A stretch of 23,791 nucleotides of DNA from Pseudomonadota bacterium (GTDB lineage: Bacteria > Pseudomonadota > Gammaproteobacteria > Steroidobacterales > Woeseiaceae): positions 1-23,791 of the forward strand of contig JAKSCZ010000423.1 in assembly GCA_022360335.1 (NCBI GenBank), read 5' to 3'. How positions within the stretch are numbered: position 1 is the stretch's first letter; each line of letters begins with the position of its first letter. Positions 7,512 through 15,728 of the stretch are shown here, piece by piece. Both the position numbers and the translations under genes were made by a program. The notes under the pieces were generated by a model. That model did not search any database and was not told where the DNA came from. It was given only the letters and a program-made list of their open reading frames with translations.

Positions 7512-8897
7512 TCAGCTCCGCCGCCACGTCGTTCCGTCGGGGCCGTCTTCGATCGTAATGCCCATGTCCTTGAGCCGGTCGCGATAAGCGTCGGCCGCCG
7601 CCCAATCCTTGTTGGCACGGGCGCCGTCGCGCTTCGCGACCAGGGCCTCGATCTCATCGCGGGATGCGTTACCCTCGACGTGGCCGGCGAACCACGCTTC
7701 GGGATCGTTCGTCAGGAGACCCATCAGGTCTCCCGCCGCGTACATCCGTGCCGCCAGGGCCTCCATCTCGCCGGGATCGTTCGCCTTGTTGAGCGCCCGC
7801 GCAAGCGCAAAGAACTCGGCCATCGCCTTCGGCGTATTGATGTCGTCCTCGAGCGCGGCAACGATTGCTTCGGGCACTTCGGCCGCGGCGCGCACCTCGT
7901 CCGGGACGTCGATGCCGCGAACGGCGCCGTACAGGCGATCGAGCATGCGCCGCGCCGCCTGGATCGCCTCGGCGGACCAGTCGAGCGGCTGCCTGTAATG
8001 CGCATTGAGCAACGCGAGGCGGACCACCTCGCCCGGAATCGTCTCGATCAGATCGTGCACGAGCAGGACGTTACCGAGCGACTTCGACATCTTCGTCTCG
8101 TCGACGCTCAGGAAGCCGTTGTGCAGCCAGTAGCGGGCGAACGGCGCGCCGCCGTGGGCGCAGCGCGACTGTGCACACTCGTTTTCGTGGTGCGGGAACA
8201 CGAGATCCTGCCCGCCAGCATGGATATCGATCGTCTTGCCGAGGTGCTTTTCGGCCATCGCGGAGCACTCGATGTGCCAGCCGGGCCGGCCACGCCCCCA
8301 CGGCGAATCCCAGCCCGGTTGTTCATCCGTCGACGGCTTCCACAAGACGAAATCCCGGGCGGCCTTTTTGTACGGTGCGACTTCGACGCGCGAACCTGCG
8401 ACCATCTCGCGGAGATCGCGCTTGGAGAGTTCACCGTAGGCATCGTACGACTCGACGTCGAACAGGACGTGGCCTTCCGCCTCGTAGGCATGGCCTTTTG
8501 CAATGAGCTTTTCGATCATCGCAATCATGACGTCGATGTGCTCGGTCGCGTAGGGCTCGACGTCCGGCGGCTGCACGCCGAGCGCGGCCATGTCTTCGTT
8601 ATAGATCCTGGCGTAACGCGCCGTGATATCGCCGATCGGCTCGCCCGACTCCCGCGAGGCCGCGATGATCTTGTCGTCGACGTCGGTGATGTTGCGCGCA
8701 AACGTCAGCTTGTAACGGCGCCTGAGCAGGCGCGCCAGCAGGTCGAACACGACGGCCGGGCGTGCATTACCGATATGCGCGTAGTTGTACACCGTCGGCC
8801 CGCACAGGTACATGGTCACCTCGCCCCCGTCGAGAGGCTCGAAGGGGATTTTCGCGCCCCGGAGCGTGTCGTGGAGCTGTAGGGTCATCGTCTTCAA
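7512..8897 (-). CDS. cysS: Cysteinyl-tRNA synthetase
   Basis: 461 residues, exactly the E. coli length. It charges tRNA-Cys with cysteine using ATP. Class I signatures are present: HIGN at 41-44 in the block LCGPTVYNYAHIGNARP, and KMSKS at 269-273. The zinc ligands that select cysteine are visible as Cys32, Cys211 (WHIECSAM) and His236 (PHHENE). It heads the twelve-gene minus-strand run and is divergent from hisI, with 92 bp between the two start codons. Its promoter must lie in that gap. Following it with sufE places cysteine use for translation beside cysteine-derived sulfur transfer; that thematic link is only an inference. Confidence 0.98.
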   Translation of the reverse strand: MKTMTLQLHDTLRGAKIPFEPLDGGEVTMYLCGPTVYNYAHIGNARPAVVFDLLARLLRRRYKLTFARNITDVDDKIIAASRESGEPIGDITARYARIYNEDMAALGVQPPDVEPYATEHIDVMIAMIEKLIAKGHAYEAEGHVLFDVESYDAYGELSKRDLREMVAGSRVEVAPYKKAARDFVLWKPSTDEQPGWDSPWGRGRPGWHIECSAMAEKHLGKTIDIHAGGQDLVFPHHENECAQSRCAHGGAPFARYWLHNGFLSVDETKMSKSLGNVLLVHDLIETIPGEVVRLALLNAHYRQPLDWSAEAIQAARRMLDRLYGAVRGIDVPDEVRAAAEVPEAIVAALEDDINTPKAMAEFFALARALNKANDPGEMEALAARMYAAGDLMGLLTNDPEAWFAGHVEGNASRDEIEALVAKRDGARANKDWAAADAYRDRLKDMGITIEDGPDGTTWRRS

Positions 8898-8918
8898 TCC
8901 GGCCGGTCAAAAACGTGG

Positions 8919-8924
8919 ATCATA
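8919..8924 (-). promoter_or_regulatory. Possible -10 element for the cysS operon
   Basis: On the minus strand this reads TATGAT, 22 bp upstream of the cysS ATG, a position suited to a -10 box. The -35 position 17 bp further upstream (GACGCT) is a poor match, so the call is weak. It is listed because the whole minus-strand run to the left needs a start site in this 92-bp gap. Confidence 0.25.
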
Positions 8925-8930
8925 TCAATA

Positions 8931-8959
8931 TTGCCGGGCACAGCGTCGCTAGGTATTCT
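8931..8959 (+). promoter_or_regulatory. Predicted sigma-70 promoter of hisI
   Basis: TTGCCG at 8931-8936 and TATTCT at 8954-8959 are separated by exactly 17 bp. Transcription would start near 8966, leaving a leader of about 24 nt before the hisI ATG at 8990. It is read by eye from consensus similarity and has not been tested. The local AT-rich island (ATCATATCAATATT) supports a promoter region shared with divergent cysS. Confidence 0.5.
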
Positions 8960-8989
8960 TCCGGCCCGCATCTTTTTCGAGAAAACACG

Positions 8990-9487
8990 ATGTCAGGCGC
9001 TACCGTCCGATTTCAAGCCCGAACGTCCGTCGAACAGGTGGAGGAAGGTAACGAGCTCGCGCCCAGATTCGACGAGCGCGGATTGATCACCGTCGTAACG
9101 ACCGACGCCGTGAGCGGCGAGGTCCTGATGCAGGGCTACATGAATGCCGAAGCACTGCAACTGACGATCTCGACCGGCGAGGCGCATTACTGGAGTCGCA
9201 GTCGCCAGGTCCTGTGGCACAAGGGCGCGACGAGCGGCCTGGTGCAGACGGTGCGTGAGCTGCTCATCGACGACGACCAGGATTGCGTCTGGTTGCGCGT
9301 GGACGTCGCAGGCGGCGCGAGCTGTCACGTCGGCTACCGCTCCTGCTTCTACCGCAGGGTCCCGGTCGGCAGCGATTTCGCATCCTCTCAGCAAGACGGC
9401 CACGTGGCGCTCGAATGGACCGACACCGAAAAGGTCTTCGATCCCGAAAAGGTCTACGGCGACGCGCCCAACCCGACGATCCTGTAG
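8990..9487 (+). CDS. hisI: Phosphoribosyl-AMP cyclohydrolase (stand-alone HisI)
   Basis: 165 residues from the ATG at 8990; the frame is open further upstream, but that part runs back into cysS antisense sequence. HisI hydrolyses the purine ring of phosphoribosyl-AMP in step three of histidine synthesis. Core motifs are VLMQGYMNAEAL, HYWSRSRQVLWHKGATSG, a metal-binding DxDxD at residues 94/96/98 (DDDQD), and SCHVGYRSCFYRR, with zinc cysteines at 112 and 119 in the usual seven-residue spacing. There is no C-terminal HisE domain, unlike the HisIE fusion of enteric bacteria. A roughly 30-residue extension ends in VYGDAPNPTIL, a tail I associate with alphaproteobacterial HisI. It is not linked to other his genes here. 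Confidence 0.95.
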   Translation: MSGATVRFQARTSVEQVEEGNELAPRFDERGLITVVTTDAVSGEVLMQGYMNAEALQLTISTGEAHYWSRSRQVLWHKGATSGLVQTVRELLIDDDQDCVWLRVDVAGGASCHVGYRSCFYRRVPVGSDFASSQQDGHVALEWTDTEKVFDPEKVYGDAPNPTIL

Positions 9488-9528
9488 CGGGCGGAGATAA
9501 GGGACAGTTACCTTATCTCCACCCGCTA
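9486..9528. repeat. Long hairpin with solo REP-like core between convergent genes
   Basis: AGCGGGCGGAGATAAGG (9486-9502) pairs with CCTTATCTCCACCCGCT (9512-9528) with one mismatch, around the loop GACAGTTA. The centre reads GGGACAGTTACC, close to the GGGGACAGTCACC motif that flanks the transposase at 19296-19955. The left arm begins inside the hisI stop codon and the right arm covers the stop of the convergent gene. It could end transcription from both sides or stabilise both mRNAs. There is no T-run typical of a Rho-independent terminator, so it is called a repeat rather than a terminator. Confidence 0.8.
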
Positions 9529-10224
9529 GAAGCGGCCTTCGGCGTCGTGGCGGCGCTTGTCCCGGCGACGGCGTGCCGCCGGCTGCGGTTCGCGGTAGGC
9601 GATCGCCCGCGCCTGGAACGCGTATTCCACGGTGCCGATCATCCACAGGAAGTAACCGCTGAGCTCGATGAATTCCTCGACCGCGAGTTTGATCACGCGC
9701 AGGTAGTTGTCTCCCAGGATCGCCATCCACAGCGGCTCGTGACCGACGAGGCGCACGAACGCAAACAGAATGACCGCGCCCGAGAACAGCAGCGTCAATC
9801 CCGGCGACGGCCAGAGTCGGGCCAGCGCAATGCGTAAACGGCGCCGGTGGCGGTACGTGTAGACGATGACCAGGGCTCCGATGATCGCAATCAGCACCTG
9901 CCAGAAGTTGTCGGCAACCCAACGGTCGAGAAAATAGTCGAGCTCGCGAATCATGAAAGCGAGCGCCATGCCGCCGAACGGAATCGCAATCGGTCGCTGC
10001 GACGGGCAATACCGTGCGACCCAATACATGATCCCGCCGCAGGCGGCGAGGATGATGGCCTGTATGATCTCGACCGGTGAGTATTCGCTCGTGCCGTAGA
10101 CGTCGGTCTGGTTCGGGAGGATGTGCAGTTTGAGACTGCCGGGTGAGGCCAGCTCCATCTGCGTCAGCGCCCACGTAATGAACGCGATCGCAACGAAGTA
10201 GGCGACATAGCGAATCCAGGCCAT
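9526..10224 (-). CDS. Hypothetical polytopic membrane protein
   Basis: 232 residues; I do not recognise the family. Six hydrophobic segments are visible at about residues 4-22, 52-72, 78-92, 106-124, 142-160 and 183-203. Acidic residues sit in or at membrane segments in the motifs IRELDYFLDRW (92-102) and VEEFIELSGYF (182-192), the kind of pattern seen when buried charges matter for function. The tail (PAARRRRDKRRHDAEGRF) is strongly basic and probably cytoplasmic. It is on the same strand as lptE but 122 bp downstream of it, and it converges on hisI, with its stop inside the shared hairpin. No catalytic or transport signature could be named. Confidence 0.8.
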   Translation of the reverse strand: MAWIRYVAYFVAIAFITWALTQMELASPGSLKLHILPNQTDVYGTSEYSPVEIIQAIILAACGGIMYWVARYCPSQRPIAIPFGGMALAFMIRELDYFLDRWVADNFWQVLIAIIGALVIVYTYRHRRRLRIALARLWPSPGLTLLFSGAVILFAFVRLVGHEPLWMAILGDNYLRVIKLAVEEFIELSGYFLWMIGTVEYAFQARAIAYREPQPAARRRRDKRRHDAEGRF

Positions 10225-10346
10225 ACGCGACTATACACCGGGTCGTGGTCCTCGGCGCAAGACCGGGTCGCCGAAACGTCAGATAACTATTTGATATTAA
10301 AGGAATTATTTCGCGGCGCCGGCGTCCCCTGCCGCCAGGACGACAG
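10225..10346. other. Intergenic gap between lptE and the membrane-protein gene
   Basis: A 122-bp gap holding an AT-rich island (about 10281-10312, containing ATTTGATATTAAAGG) in otherwise GC-rich sequence, and on the minus strand a TATAGT hexamer at 10235-10230. The latter is only 5 bp from the ATG at 10224 and would imply an almost leaderless mRNA. Either could belong to a promoter for the gene at 9526-10224, but no good -35/-10 pair is visible. A GC-rich stretch just after the lptE stop can fold but has no T-run. Confidence 0.35.
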
Positions 10347-10826
10347 TCAAAGCGTCGAAATCTGCTTCAGCACGATCCGCACGAGGTCGTCGGAAATCGC
10401 CTCGCGCAGCAGCTCTTCCTCGCGCGCCTTGCCGAGCACGAGCGTCGGATCGTAGGTGTAGTCCCGCGTCTGGGTCAGTTCCTGCGTCGGCAACAGCCCC
10501 CTTCCCGCGGCGTCGATGGAGTACGCGATCGTGTAGAACACTTCATACTCGGTCGGCACGTTGCGCGCCGAGACCGACAATACGCGCTGGCCGGTCCGGT
10601 CGTAGCTGATGCTCAGCGTCGCCGTTGCTGCGGCGGGGTCGTCAACGATCCGCACGCCGGCCTGCCTCAGGGCGATCCCCAACTTGCGATAGAACAGGCT
10701 GTGTCCGTCGGACGTCGCGATGAAGGTACGTTCCATTTCGGGCGGCGCCGTGTACGCCCCCTGAAGCTGAAAACCGCAGCCGGCGAGCAGCGCCAGGATA
10801 GCGGCGACCGTAACGAGTCTAGACAA
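10347..10826 (-). CDS. lptE: LPS-assembly lipoprotein LptE
   Basis: 159 residues from a TTG that overlaps the leuS stop by 8 bp. LptE is an outer-membrane lipoprotein that plugs and supports the LptD barrel, which inserts lipopolysaccharide. A short signal peptide ends in the lipobox LLAGC, with the acylated Cys at residue 17, followed by GFQLQGAY, the usual LptE start of the mature protein. The rest alternates beta strands (ATLSISYDRTGQRVLSVSA) with a C-terminal amphipathic helix. No ATG or GTG precedes the lipobox in frame, so TTG is the only sensible start. The leuS-lptE pairing is conserved in gammaproteobacteria; holA, which normally follows, is about 4.8 kb away. Confidence 0.94.
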   Translation of the reverse strand: MSRLVTVAAILALLAGCGFQLQGAYTAPPEMERTFIATSDGHSLFYRKLGIALRQAGVRIVDDPAAATATLSISYDRTGQRVLSVSARNVPTEYEVFYTIAYSIDAAGRGLLPTQELTQTRDYTYDPTLVLGKAREEELLREAISDDLVRIVLKQISTL

Positions 10827-13269
10827 CGATGTTCACCAAGCGTCCCGGTACGACGATTACCTTGCGGATCTCGTTGCCTTCGACGAAGCGCCGTACGTTT
10901 TCGTCGGCTGCCGCGAGTTGCCCGATCGCGTCCTCGTCCGCACAGGCGGGTACCTGCACCCTCCCGCGCAGTTTGCCGTTGACCTGGACGACGAGTTCGA
11001 CGGTATCGAGTTCCAGCGCGGATGCATCGATCTCGGGCCACCGCCGGTCGATCACCGGGGTGCTGTGGCCCAGTTCCAGCCACAGGGCGTGACAGATGTG
11101 CGGCGTCATCGGCGACAGCATCAGGACGACTGCCTCGAGCGCCTCGTGCACGACGGCACGTCCGGCGTCCGAATCGTCTTGCATCCTGTTGACGGCGTTG
11201 AGCAGTTCCATCGCTGCGGCAACGGCCGTGTTGAAACTGCTGCGGCGACCCAGATCGTCGTCGATCTTGCGGATCGTCCGGTGCGTCTTGCGGCGCAGCG
11301 CTTTCTGTTCGTCGTTGAGTGCCGCAACGTCCAGCGCCGCAACCGGACCCGCCGCCATATGATCGGCGACCGCATTCCAGAATCGCTTGAGGAACCGGTA
11401 GCTTCCCTGCACGCCTTCGTCGGACCACTCGAGCGACTGCTCGGGGGGCGCCGCGAACATCATGAAGAGCCGTACCGTATCCGCACCGTACTTGCCGATC
11501 AGTTCCTGGGGGTCGACGACGTTGCCCTTGTTCTTCGACATCTTCGCGCCGTCCTTGAGCACCATGCCCTGCGTCAGCAGCCTGGCGAACGGCTCCGAAA
11601 CCTCGGTCAGTCCCTCGTCGCGCATGACGCGCTGGAAGAAACGGGAATACAGGAGATGCAGGATCGCGTGCTCGATGCCGCCCGTGTACTGATCGACGGG
11701 CGTCCAGTACGCGGCGCGCTCGTCGAGCATCGCCGTGTCGGCGTCGGGACAGGCATAACGCGCGAAGTACCACGACGACTCGACGAACGTATCGAACGTG
11801 TCGGTCTCACGGCGTGCGTCTTCGCCGCAGGTCGGGCAGGCAACGTCGACGAACTCCGGCATGTCCCTGAGCGGCGAGCCCGCGCCCGTCACGTCGACGT
11901 CCTCCGGCAGCACGACCGGCAGGTCCTCTTCGGGGACCGGGACGGCGCCGCAGTCGTCGCAATAGATTATCGGGATCGGCGCACCCCAGTAACGCTGGCG
12001 CGAGACGCCCCAGTCGCGGAGTCGGTAGTTCACGGCGCGGCGACCGCGGCCGGTCTCCTCGAAACGCTCGGCGATCGCGTCGAACGCCGCATCGAAATCG
12101 AGACCGTCGTACTCGCCCGAATTCACCAGTACACCGCGATCGACGAACGCCTGTTCCTGGATATCGATCTCGGCGCCGCCGGCAGGCGCGATGACCTGCT
12201 TGATCGGGAGACCGTGCTTTTTCGCGAACTCCCAGTCCCGCTCATCGTGGCCGGGCACCGCCATGACGGCGCCCGTGCCGTAGCTCATGAGTACGAAGTT
12301 GGCCACCCACAGCGGCACGTCCTCACCGCTGAGCGGGTGCACGGCCGAGATACCCAGAGGCATGCCTTTCTTTTCCATCGTCTCGAGAGTCGCTTCGGAC
12401 GCATCCGTCTGCAGACATTCGTCGATGAACGCGGCGATTCCGGGATCGTCCTTCGCAGCGCGTGCGGCCAGAGGATGTTCGGCTGCGACCGCCATGAAGG
12501 TAACGCCCATGAGCGTGTCCGGGCGCGTCGTGTACACGGTCAGCGGCTGGTCTTCGCCCTCGACGTCGAACGACAACTCGACGCCCTCGGAGCGACCGAT
12601 CCAGTTCCTCTGCATCGTCTTGACCGAATCGGGCCAGCCCGGCATGCGATCGAGTTCTTCGAGCAGCTCGTCCGCGTATGCGGTGATCCTCATGAACCAC
12701 TGCGGAATCTCACGCCGTTCGACCGGCGCGCCGGAGCGCCAGCCGCGACCGTCGATGACCTGCTCGTTGGCGAGAACCGTCTGGTCGACCGGGTCCCAGT
12801 TGACGATCGAATTCTTGCGGTACACGAGGCCCTTGTCGAACATCCTCGTGAACAGCCATTGTTCCCAGCGGTAGTAGTCCGGCCGGCAGGTCGTGATCTC
12901 GCGCGACCAGTCGTACGCATAGCCGAGCCGATCCAGCTGGGCGCGCATCTCCCCGATGTTCGCATAGGTCCACCTGGCAGGCGGCACACCGTGCTTGAAC
13001 GCCGCGTTCTCGGCAGGCATGCCGAACGCGTCCCAGCCCATCGGCTGCAGGACGTGCTTGCCCTGCATGCGCTGATAACGGGCGATCACGTCGGAGATCG
13101 TGTATACCCGGACGTGCCCCATGTGCAACTTCCCGCTCGGGTAAGGGAACATCGTCAGGCAGTAGAACTTCTCCTTGTCCGGGTCTTCATCGACCTCGAA
13201 ACTGCGGGCTTCCCGCCAGTGGCGCTGGGCGCTTGCCTCGACCACTTCGGGCTTGTACGGGGTACTCAT
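10819..13269 (-). CDS. leuS: Leucyl-tRNA synthetase
   Basis: 816 residues, somewhat shorter than the 860 of E. coli. It charges tRNA-Leu. The HIGH-type signature is HMGH at 49-52 in PYPSGKLHMGHVRVYT. The editing domain carries TTRPDT at 247-252, with threonines that reject isoleucine and valine. The inserted zinc domain shows CDDC and CPTC pairs. The second nucleotide signature reads KMSKN (about residues 574-578, KMSKNKGNVVDP) rather than KMSKS, a conservative change. The ATG lies 42 bp after lnt, the widest gap within this minus-strand run, so it may also have a local ribosome-binding or promoter region there. It overlaps lptE by 8 bp. Confidence 0.98.
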   Translation of the reverse strand: MSTPYKPEVVEASAQRHWREARSFEVDEDPDKEKFYCLTMFPYPSGKLHMGHVRVYTISDVIARYQRMQGKHVLQPMGWDAFGMPAENAAFKHGVPPARWTYANIGEMRAQLDRLGYAYDWSREITTCRPDYYRWEQWLFTRMFDKGLVYRKNSIVNWDPVDQTVLANEQVIDGRGWRSGAPVERREIPQWFMRITAYADELLEELDRMPGWPDSVKTMQRNWIGRSEGVELSFDVEGEDQPLTVYTTRPDTLMGVTFMAVAAEHPLAARAAKDDPGIAAFIDECLQTDASEATLETMEKKGMPLGISAVHPLSGEDVPLWVANFVLMSYGTGAVMAVPGHDERDWEFAKKHGLPIKQVIAPAGGAEIDIQEQAFVDRGVLVNSGEYDGLDFDAAFDAIAERFEETGRGRRAVNYRLRDWGVSRQRYWGAPIPIIYCDDCGAVPVPEEDLPVVLPEDVDVTGAGSPLRDMPEFVDVACPTCGEDARRETDTFDTFVESSWYFARYACPDADTAMLDERAAYWTPVDQYTGGIEHAILHLLYSRFFQRVMRDEGLTEVSEPFARLLTQGMVLKDGAKMSKNKGNVVDPQELIGKYGADTVRLFMMFAAPPEQSLEWSDEGVQGSYRFLKRFWNAVADHMAAGPVAALDVAALNDEQKALRRKTHRTIRKIDDDLGRRSSFNTAVAAAMELLNAVNRMQDDSDAGRAVVHEALEAVVLMLSPMTPHICHALWLELGHSTPVIDRRWPEIDASALELDTVELVVQVNGKLRGRVQVPACADEDAIGQLAAADENVRRFVEGNEIRKVIVVPGRLVNIVV

Positions 13270-13311
13270 GAAGCGTGCTTTGCGTGTCGGGTCCGAAAAG
13301 CCGCAAGCCTA

Positions 13312-14847
13312 TCAGAGGCTGGCCCGATTGCGAATCCAGAAGATACCGAGGACTGCGAGACAGAAACCTACGATCGGCCAATTGCCGACGGCCGCATAGG
13401 GCGTGAGCCCGCGGCGAGGCTGCACGTCGGCCGTCATGAATTCGGGCTCGAACTGCTTGCCGACCCGGAGCAGTTCGCCGTCGGCGGCAATGAAAGCGCT
13501 GATGCCCGTATTCGTCGAGCGTACCGTCGGCCGGCCGAACTCGAGCGAACGCATGCGCGCGATCTCGAGATGCTGGTGCGCTGCGATCGACTCGCCGAAC
13601 CACGCATCGTTGCTCACGTTGATCAGGACACCTGCATCGGGCAGCGCATAGAGCTGTTCGCTGCCGTAAGCGTCCTCGTAACAAATCGCGACGCCGAAGC
13701 GGAGTCCGTCGGCGGTCGTCAGAAGCGGCTGCACATCGGCCCCCTTCGTCAGATCCGAGTGCGGCAGGTTCTGCATACGCATCCACGCCCGCACACGGGG
13801 CGGCACCGGGAAGTACTCGCCGAACGGCACGAGATGTCGTTTGCGATAGGCCTGCCGCTCTTCGCCGCCGACGAGGATGACGCTGTTGTAGATGCGCCCT
13901 TCGACGCTGCGTTCGTACGAGCGCTCGAGGATCCCGAACAGCACGCTCTGTCCGTTGCTGCGCGCCTCGCTTTCGAGGCGCGCAATGAAGGGCTCGACCT
14001 GATCGTCCAATGCCGGAATCGCGACCTCGGGCCAGAGGACGATGTCGCTGTCGGGAACGCCCAGCGTCGCGGTCAGGTAGTGCTGCATCGTCGGACGCAG
14101 CTGGTCGCGGTCCCATTTCCTGTCCTGCGATACGCCGGCCTGGACGATGCTTGCGCGGACGGGGCTGCCGGACGCTTCGGTCCAGTCGACGACCGAGAGT
14201 ACACCGCCGAGCAGCCACGGCGCCACGATCGCGAACAGGCCGGCGAGACGCTCTCGCAAAGTCGCCGCCTGGAACACCAGGATGGCGGCGGCCGCACTCA
14301 GCGTCACCATGAACGACACGCCGTAAACGCCCAGCACCGGCGCCCAGCCCGCGTAAGCCGTATCGATCTGCCCGTAGCCGAACGCCATCCACGGGAATCC
14401 GGTCAGGACCCAGCCGCGCAGCCATTCGACGAGAACCCAGGCGGCCGGTCCGACGAGAATGAGGATCCAGGGCTCGCCTTGCGACAGGCGATTCGTCAGC
14501 CAGCCCGCGAGCGACACGAAAGTCGCCATGATCAGCGACAGCCCGAGCATCAGCAGCAACGCGATCCAGACGGCCGCGTTGCCGAAGATGTGAACCGAGA
14601 TGTAGATCCAGTACGTTCCCGTCAGGAACAGGCCGAAGCCGTACCAGAACGCGTGCCCGGCCGCGTCGCGCGGCGCGACGGTGAGACAGACGTACAGGAG
14701 CGGCAGCAAGAGCAGCGGCGCGAGCAGAGACGCGCCGAACGGCGCAAACGCGAGCGTCGTCGCCGCACCCAGTGCGAATGCGATGAGCCGGCTCGTTCTC
14801 GGTCGGTCGGCCGGCAGCAGCAGTATCGGGTGCACGTCTTTCGCCAC
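13312..14847 (-). CDS. lnt: Apolipoprotein N-acyltransferase
   Basis: Lnt adds the third acyl chain to the N-terminal cysteine of lipoproteins in the inner membrane, completing their maturation. The frame is open to 15039, but that upstream part lies inside corC. A GTG at 14847, nine bases after AAGGGG, gives 511 residues against 512 in E. coli. About six membrane segments fill residues 18-225, with a last one near 490-505. The nitrilase-like periplasmic domain holds the triad Glu274 (LWPEVAIP), Lys336 (YRKRHLVPFGEYFP) and Cys389 (VAICYEDAYG). The start codon is inferred from the Shine-Dalgarno match and length; a second GTG at 14835 is possible. Confidence 0.95.
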   Translation of the reverse strand: MAKDVHPILLLPADRPRTSRLIAFALGAATTLAFAPFGASLLAPLLLLPLLYVCLTVAPRDAAGHAFWYGFGLFLTGTYWIYISVHIFGNAAVWIALLLMLGLSLIMATFVSLAGWLTNRLSQGEPWILILVGPAAWVLVEWLRGWVLTGFPWMAFGYGQIDTAYAGWAPVLGVYGVSFMVTLSAAAAILVFQAATLRERLAGLFAIVAPWLLGGVLSVVDWTEASGSPVRASIVQAGVSQDRKWDRDQLRPTMQHYLTATLGVPDSDIVLWPEVAIPALDDQVEPFIARLESEARSNGQSVLFGILERSYERSVEGRIYNSVILVGGEERQAYRKRHLVPFGEYFPVPPRVRAWMRMQNLPHSDLTKGADVQPLLTTADGLRFGVAICYEDAYGSEQLYALPDAGVLINVSNDAWFGESIAAHQHLEIARMRSLEFGRPTVRSTNTGISAFIAADGELLRVGKQFEPEFMTADVQPRRGLTPYAAVGNWPIVGFCLAVLGIFWIRNRASL

Positions 14848-14867
14848 GTCGAGGAACCCCTTACCCC

Positions 14868-15713
14868 TCAGTCGCCGGCTCGCTGCACCTGCAGCGCATC
14901 GATACGCCGTTTGTCGGCCTTGACGACGGCGAACTCGAAGCCGCCGAAACTGACTTTCTCGCCCCGCCGCGGCAGCCGGCCGAGCGCGTGCATGACCAGG
15001 CCGCCTATCGTGTCGTACTCCCCGTCGTCGAGTTCGCATTCGAAGTATTCGTTGAAATCCTCCACCCGCGTCAAGGCGCGCACGGCGAAGCTCGGCCTGC
15101 CGTTACGATCGCCGTCCGGGCGAATGAACGCGACTTCCTCGTCGTCGTGTTCGTCCTCGATCTCGCCGACGATCTCCTCGAGAACGTCCTCGATGGTCAG
15201 TAATCCGGCCACTCCGCCGTATTCGTCGACGACGATGGCCATATGATTGTGGCTGGCACGAAACTCCTTGAGCAGCGCATTCAGGCGTTTCGACTCGGGA
15301 ATCACCGCGGCGGGCCGCAGCAGCTTCCCGACCTGGACGTCGTCGTCGCTGCCGAAGTAGCGCAGCAGGTCCTTCGCCAGAAGGACGCCGAGAACTTCGT
15401 CGCGATCCTCGCCGATGACCGGGAAGCGCGAATGGCCCGACTCGACGATCGTCGCGAGCATCGCGTCGAACTCGTCCCCGATGTCGATGACGACCATTTG
15501 CGAACGCGGCACCATGACGTCGCGCACCTGCGTCTCGGACACCTCGAGAACGCCGGTGAGCATGCTCTTCTCCTCGGCGTCGAGTTCGACTTCGGATTCG
15601 ATAAAGGTCTGGATTTCGTCCCGGCTCCAGGGTTCGCCGCTGAACGCGCGCCGGATGCGCGCGACCAGGCCAGGGGTACCCGAGCCGCTGGTACTGGGAG
15701 GTTTGTCGTTCAT
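14868..15713 (-). CDS. corC: CorC/YbeX CBS-domain protein
   Basis: 281 residues. A short N-terminal segment (ARIRRAFSGEPWSRDEIQTFI) is followed by two CBS domains, about residues 63-125 (VRDVMVPRSQMVVID... GVLLAKDLL) and 130-185 (NALLKEFRASHNHMAIVVDEYGG), and a C-terminal CorC_HlyC transporter-associated domain with DTIGGLVMHALGRLPRRGE. It lacks the membrane DUF21 domain of the larger CorC/HlyC relatives, so it is the soluble YbeX type. The family is linked to Mg/Co efflux and, in E. coli, YbeX to ribosome maintenance; the exact role is uncertain. It lies between ybeY (15 bp) and lnt (20 bp), the conserved order. Confidence 0.94.
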   Translation of the reverse strand: MNDKPPSTSGSGTPGLVARIRRAFSGEPWSRDEIQTFIESEVELDAEEKSMLTGVLEVSETQVRDVMVPRSQMVVIDIGDEFDAMLATIVESGHSRFPVIGEDRDEVLGVLLAKDLLRYFGSDDDVQVGKLLRPAAVIPESKRLNALLKEFRASHNHMAIVVDEYGGVAGLLTIEDVLEEIVGEIEDEHDDEEVAFIRPDGDRNGRPSFAVRALTRVEDFNEYFECELDDGEYDTIGGLVMHALGRLPRRGEKVSFGGFEFAVVKADKRRIDALQVQRAGD

Positions 15714-15728
15714 AGTCCTGCGATTCTA

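Noticed and set aside
10225..10346. A Rho-independent terminator after lptE
   Set aside because: Weak GC-rich stems can be drawn, but none is followed by a T-run.
11534..11548. KMSKN in LeuRS as a sign of an inactive synthetase
   Set aside because: The change from KMSKS is conservative, the surrounding block and HMGH motif are intact, and it is the only leuS seen; not evidence of lost function.
10918..15246. A 1442-codon plus-strand open frame opposite leuS, lnt and corC
   Set aside because: It spans three separate, clearly conserved minus-strand genes and their gaps. The Arg/His/Glu-rich translation matches no family. It is a shadow of high GC.
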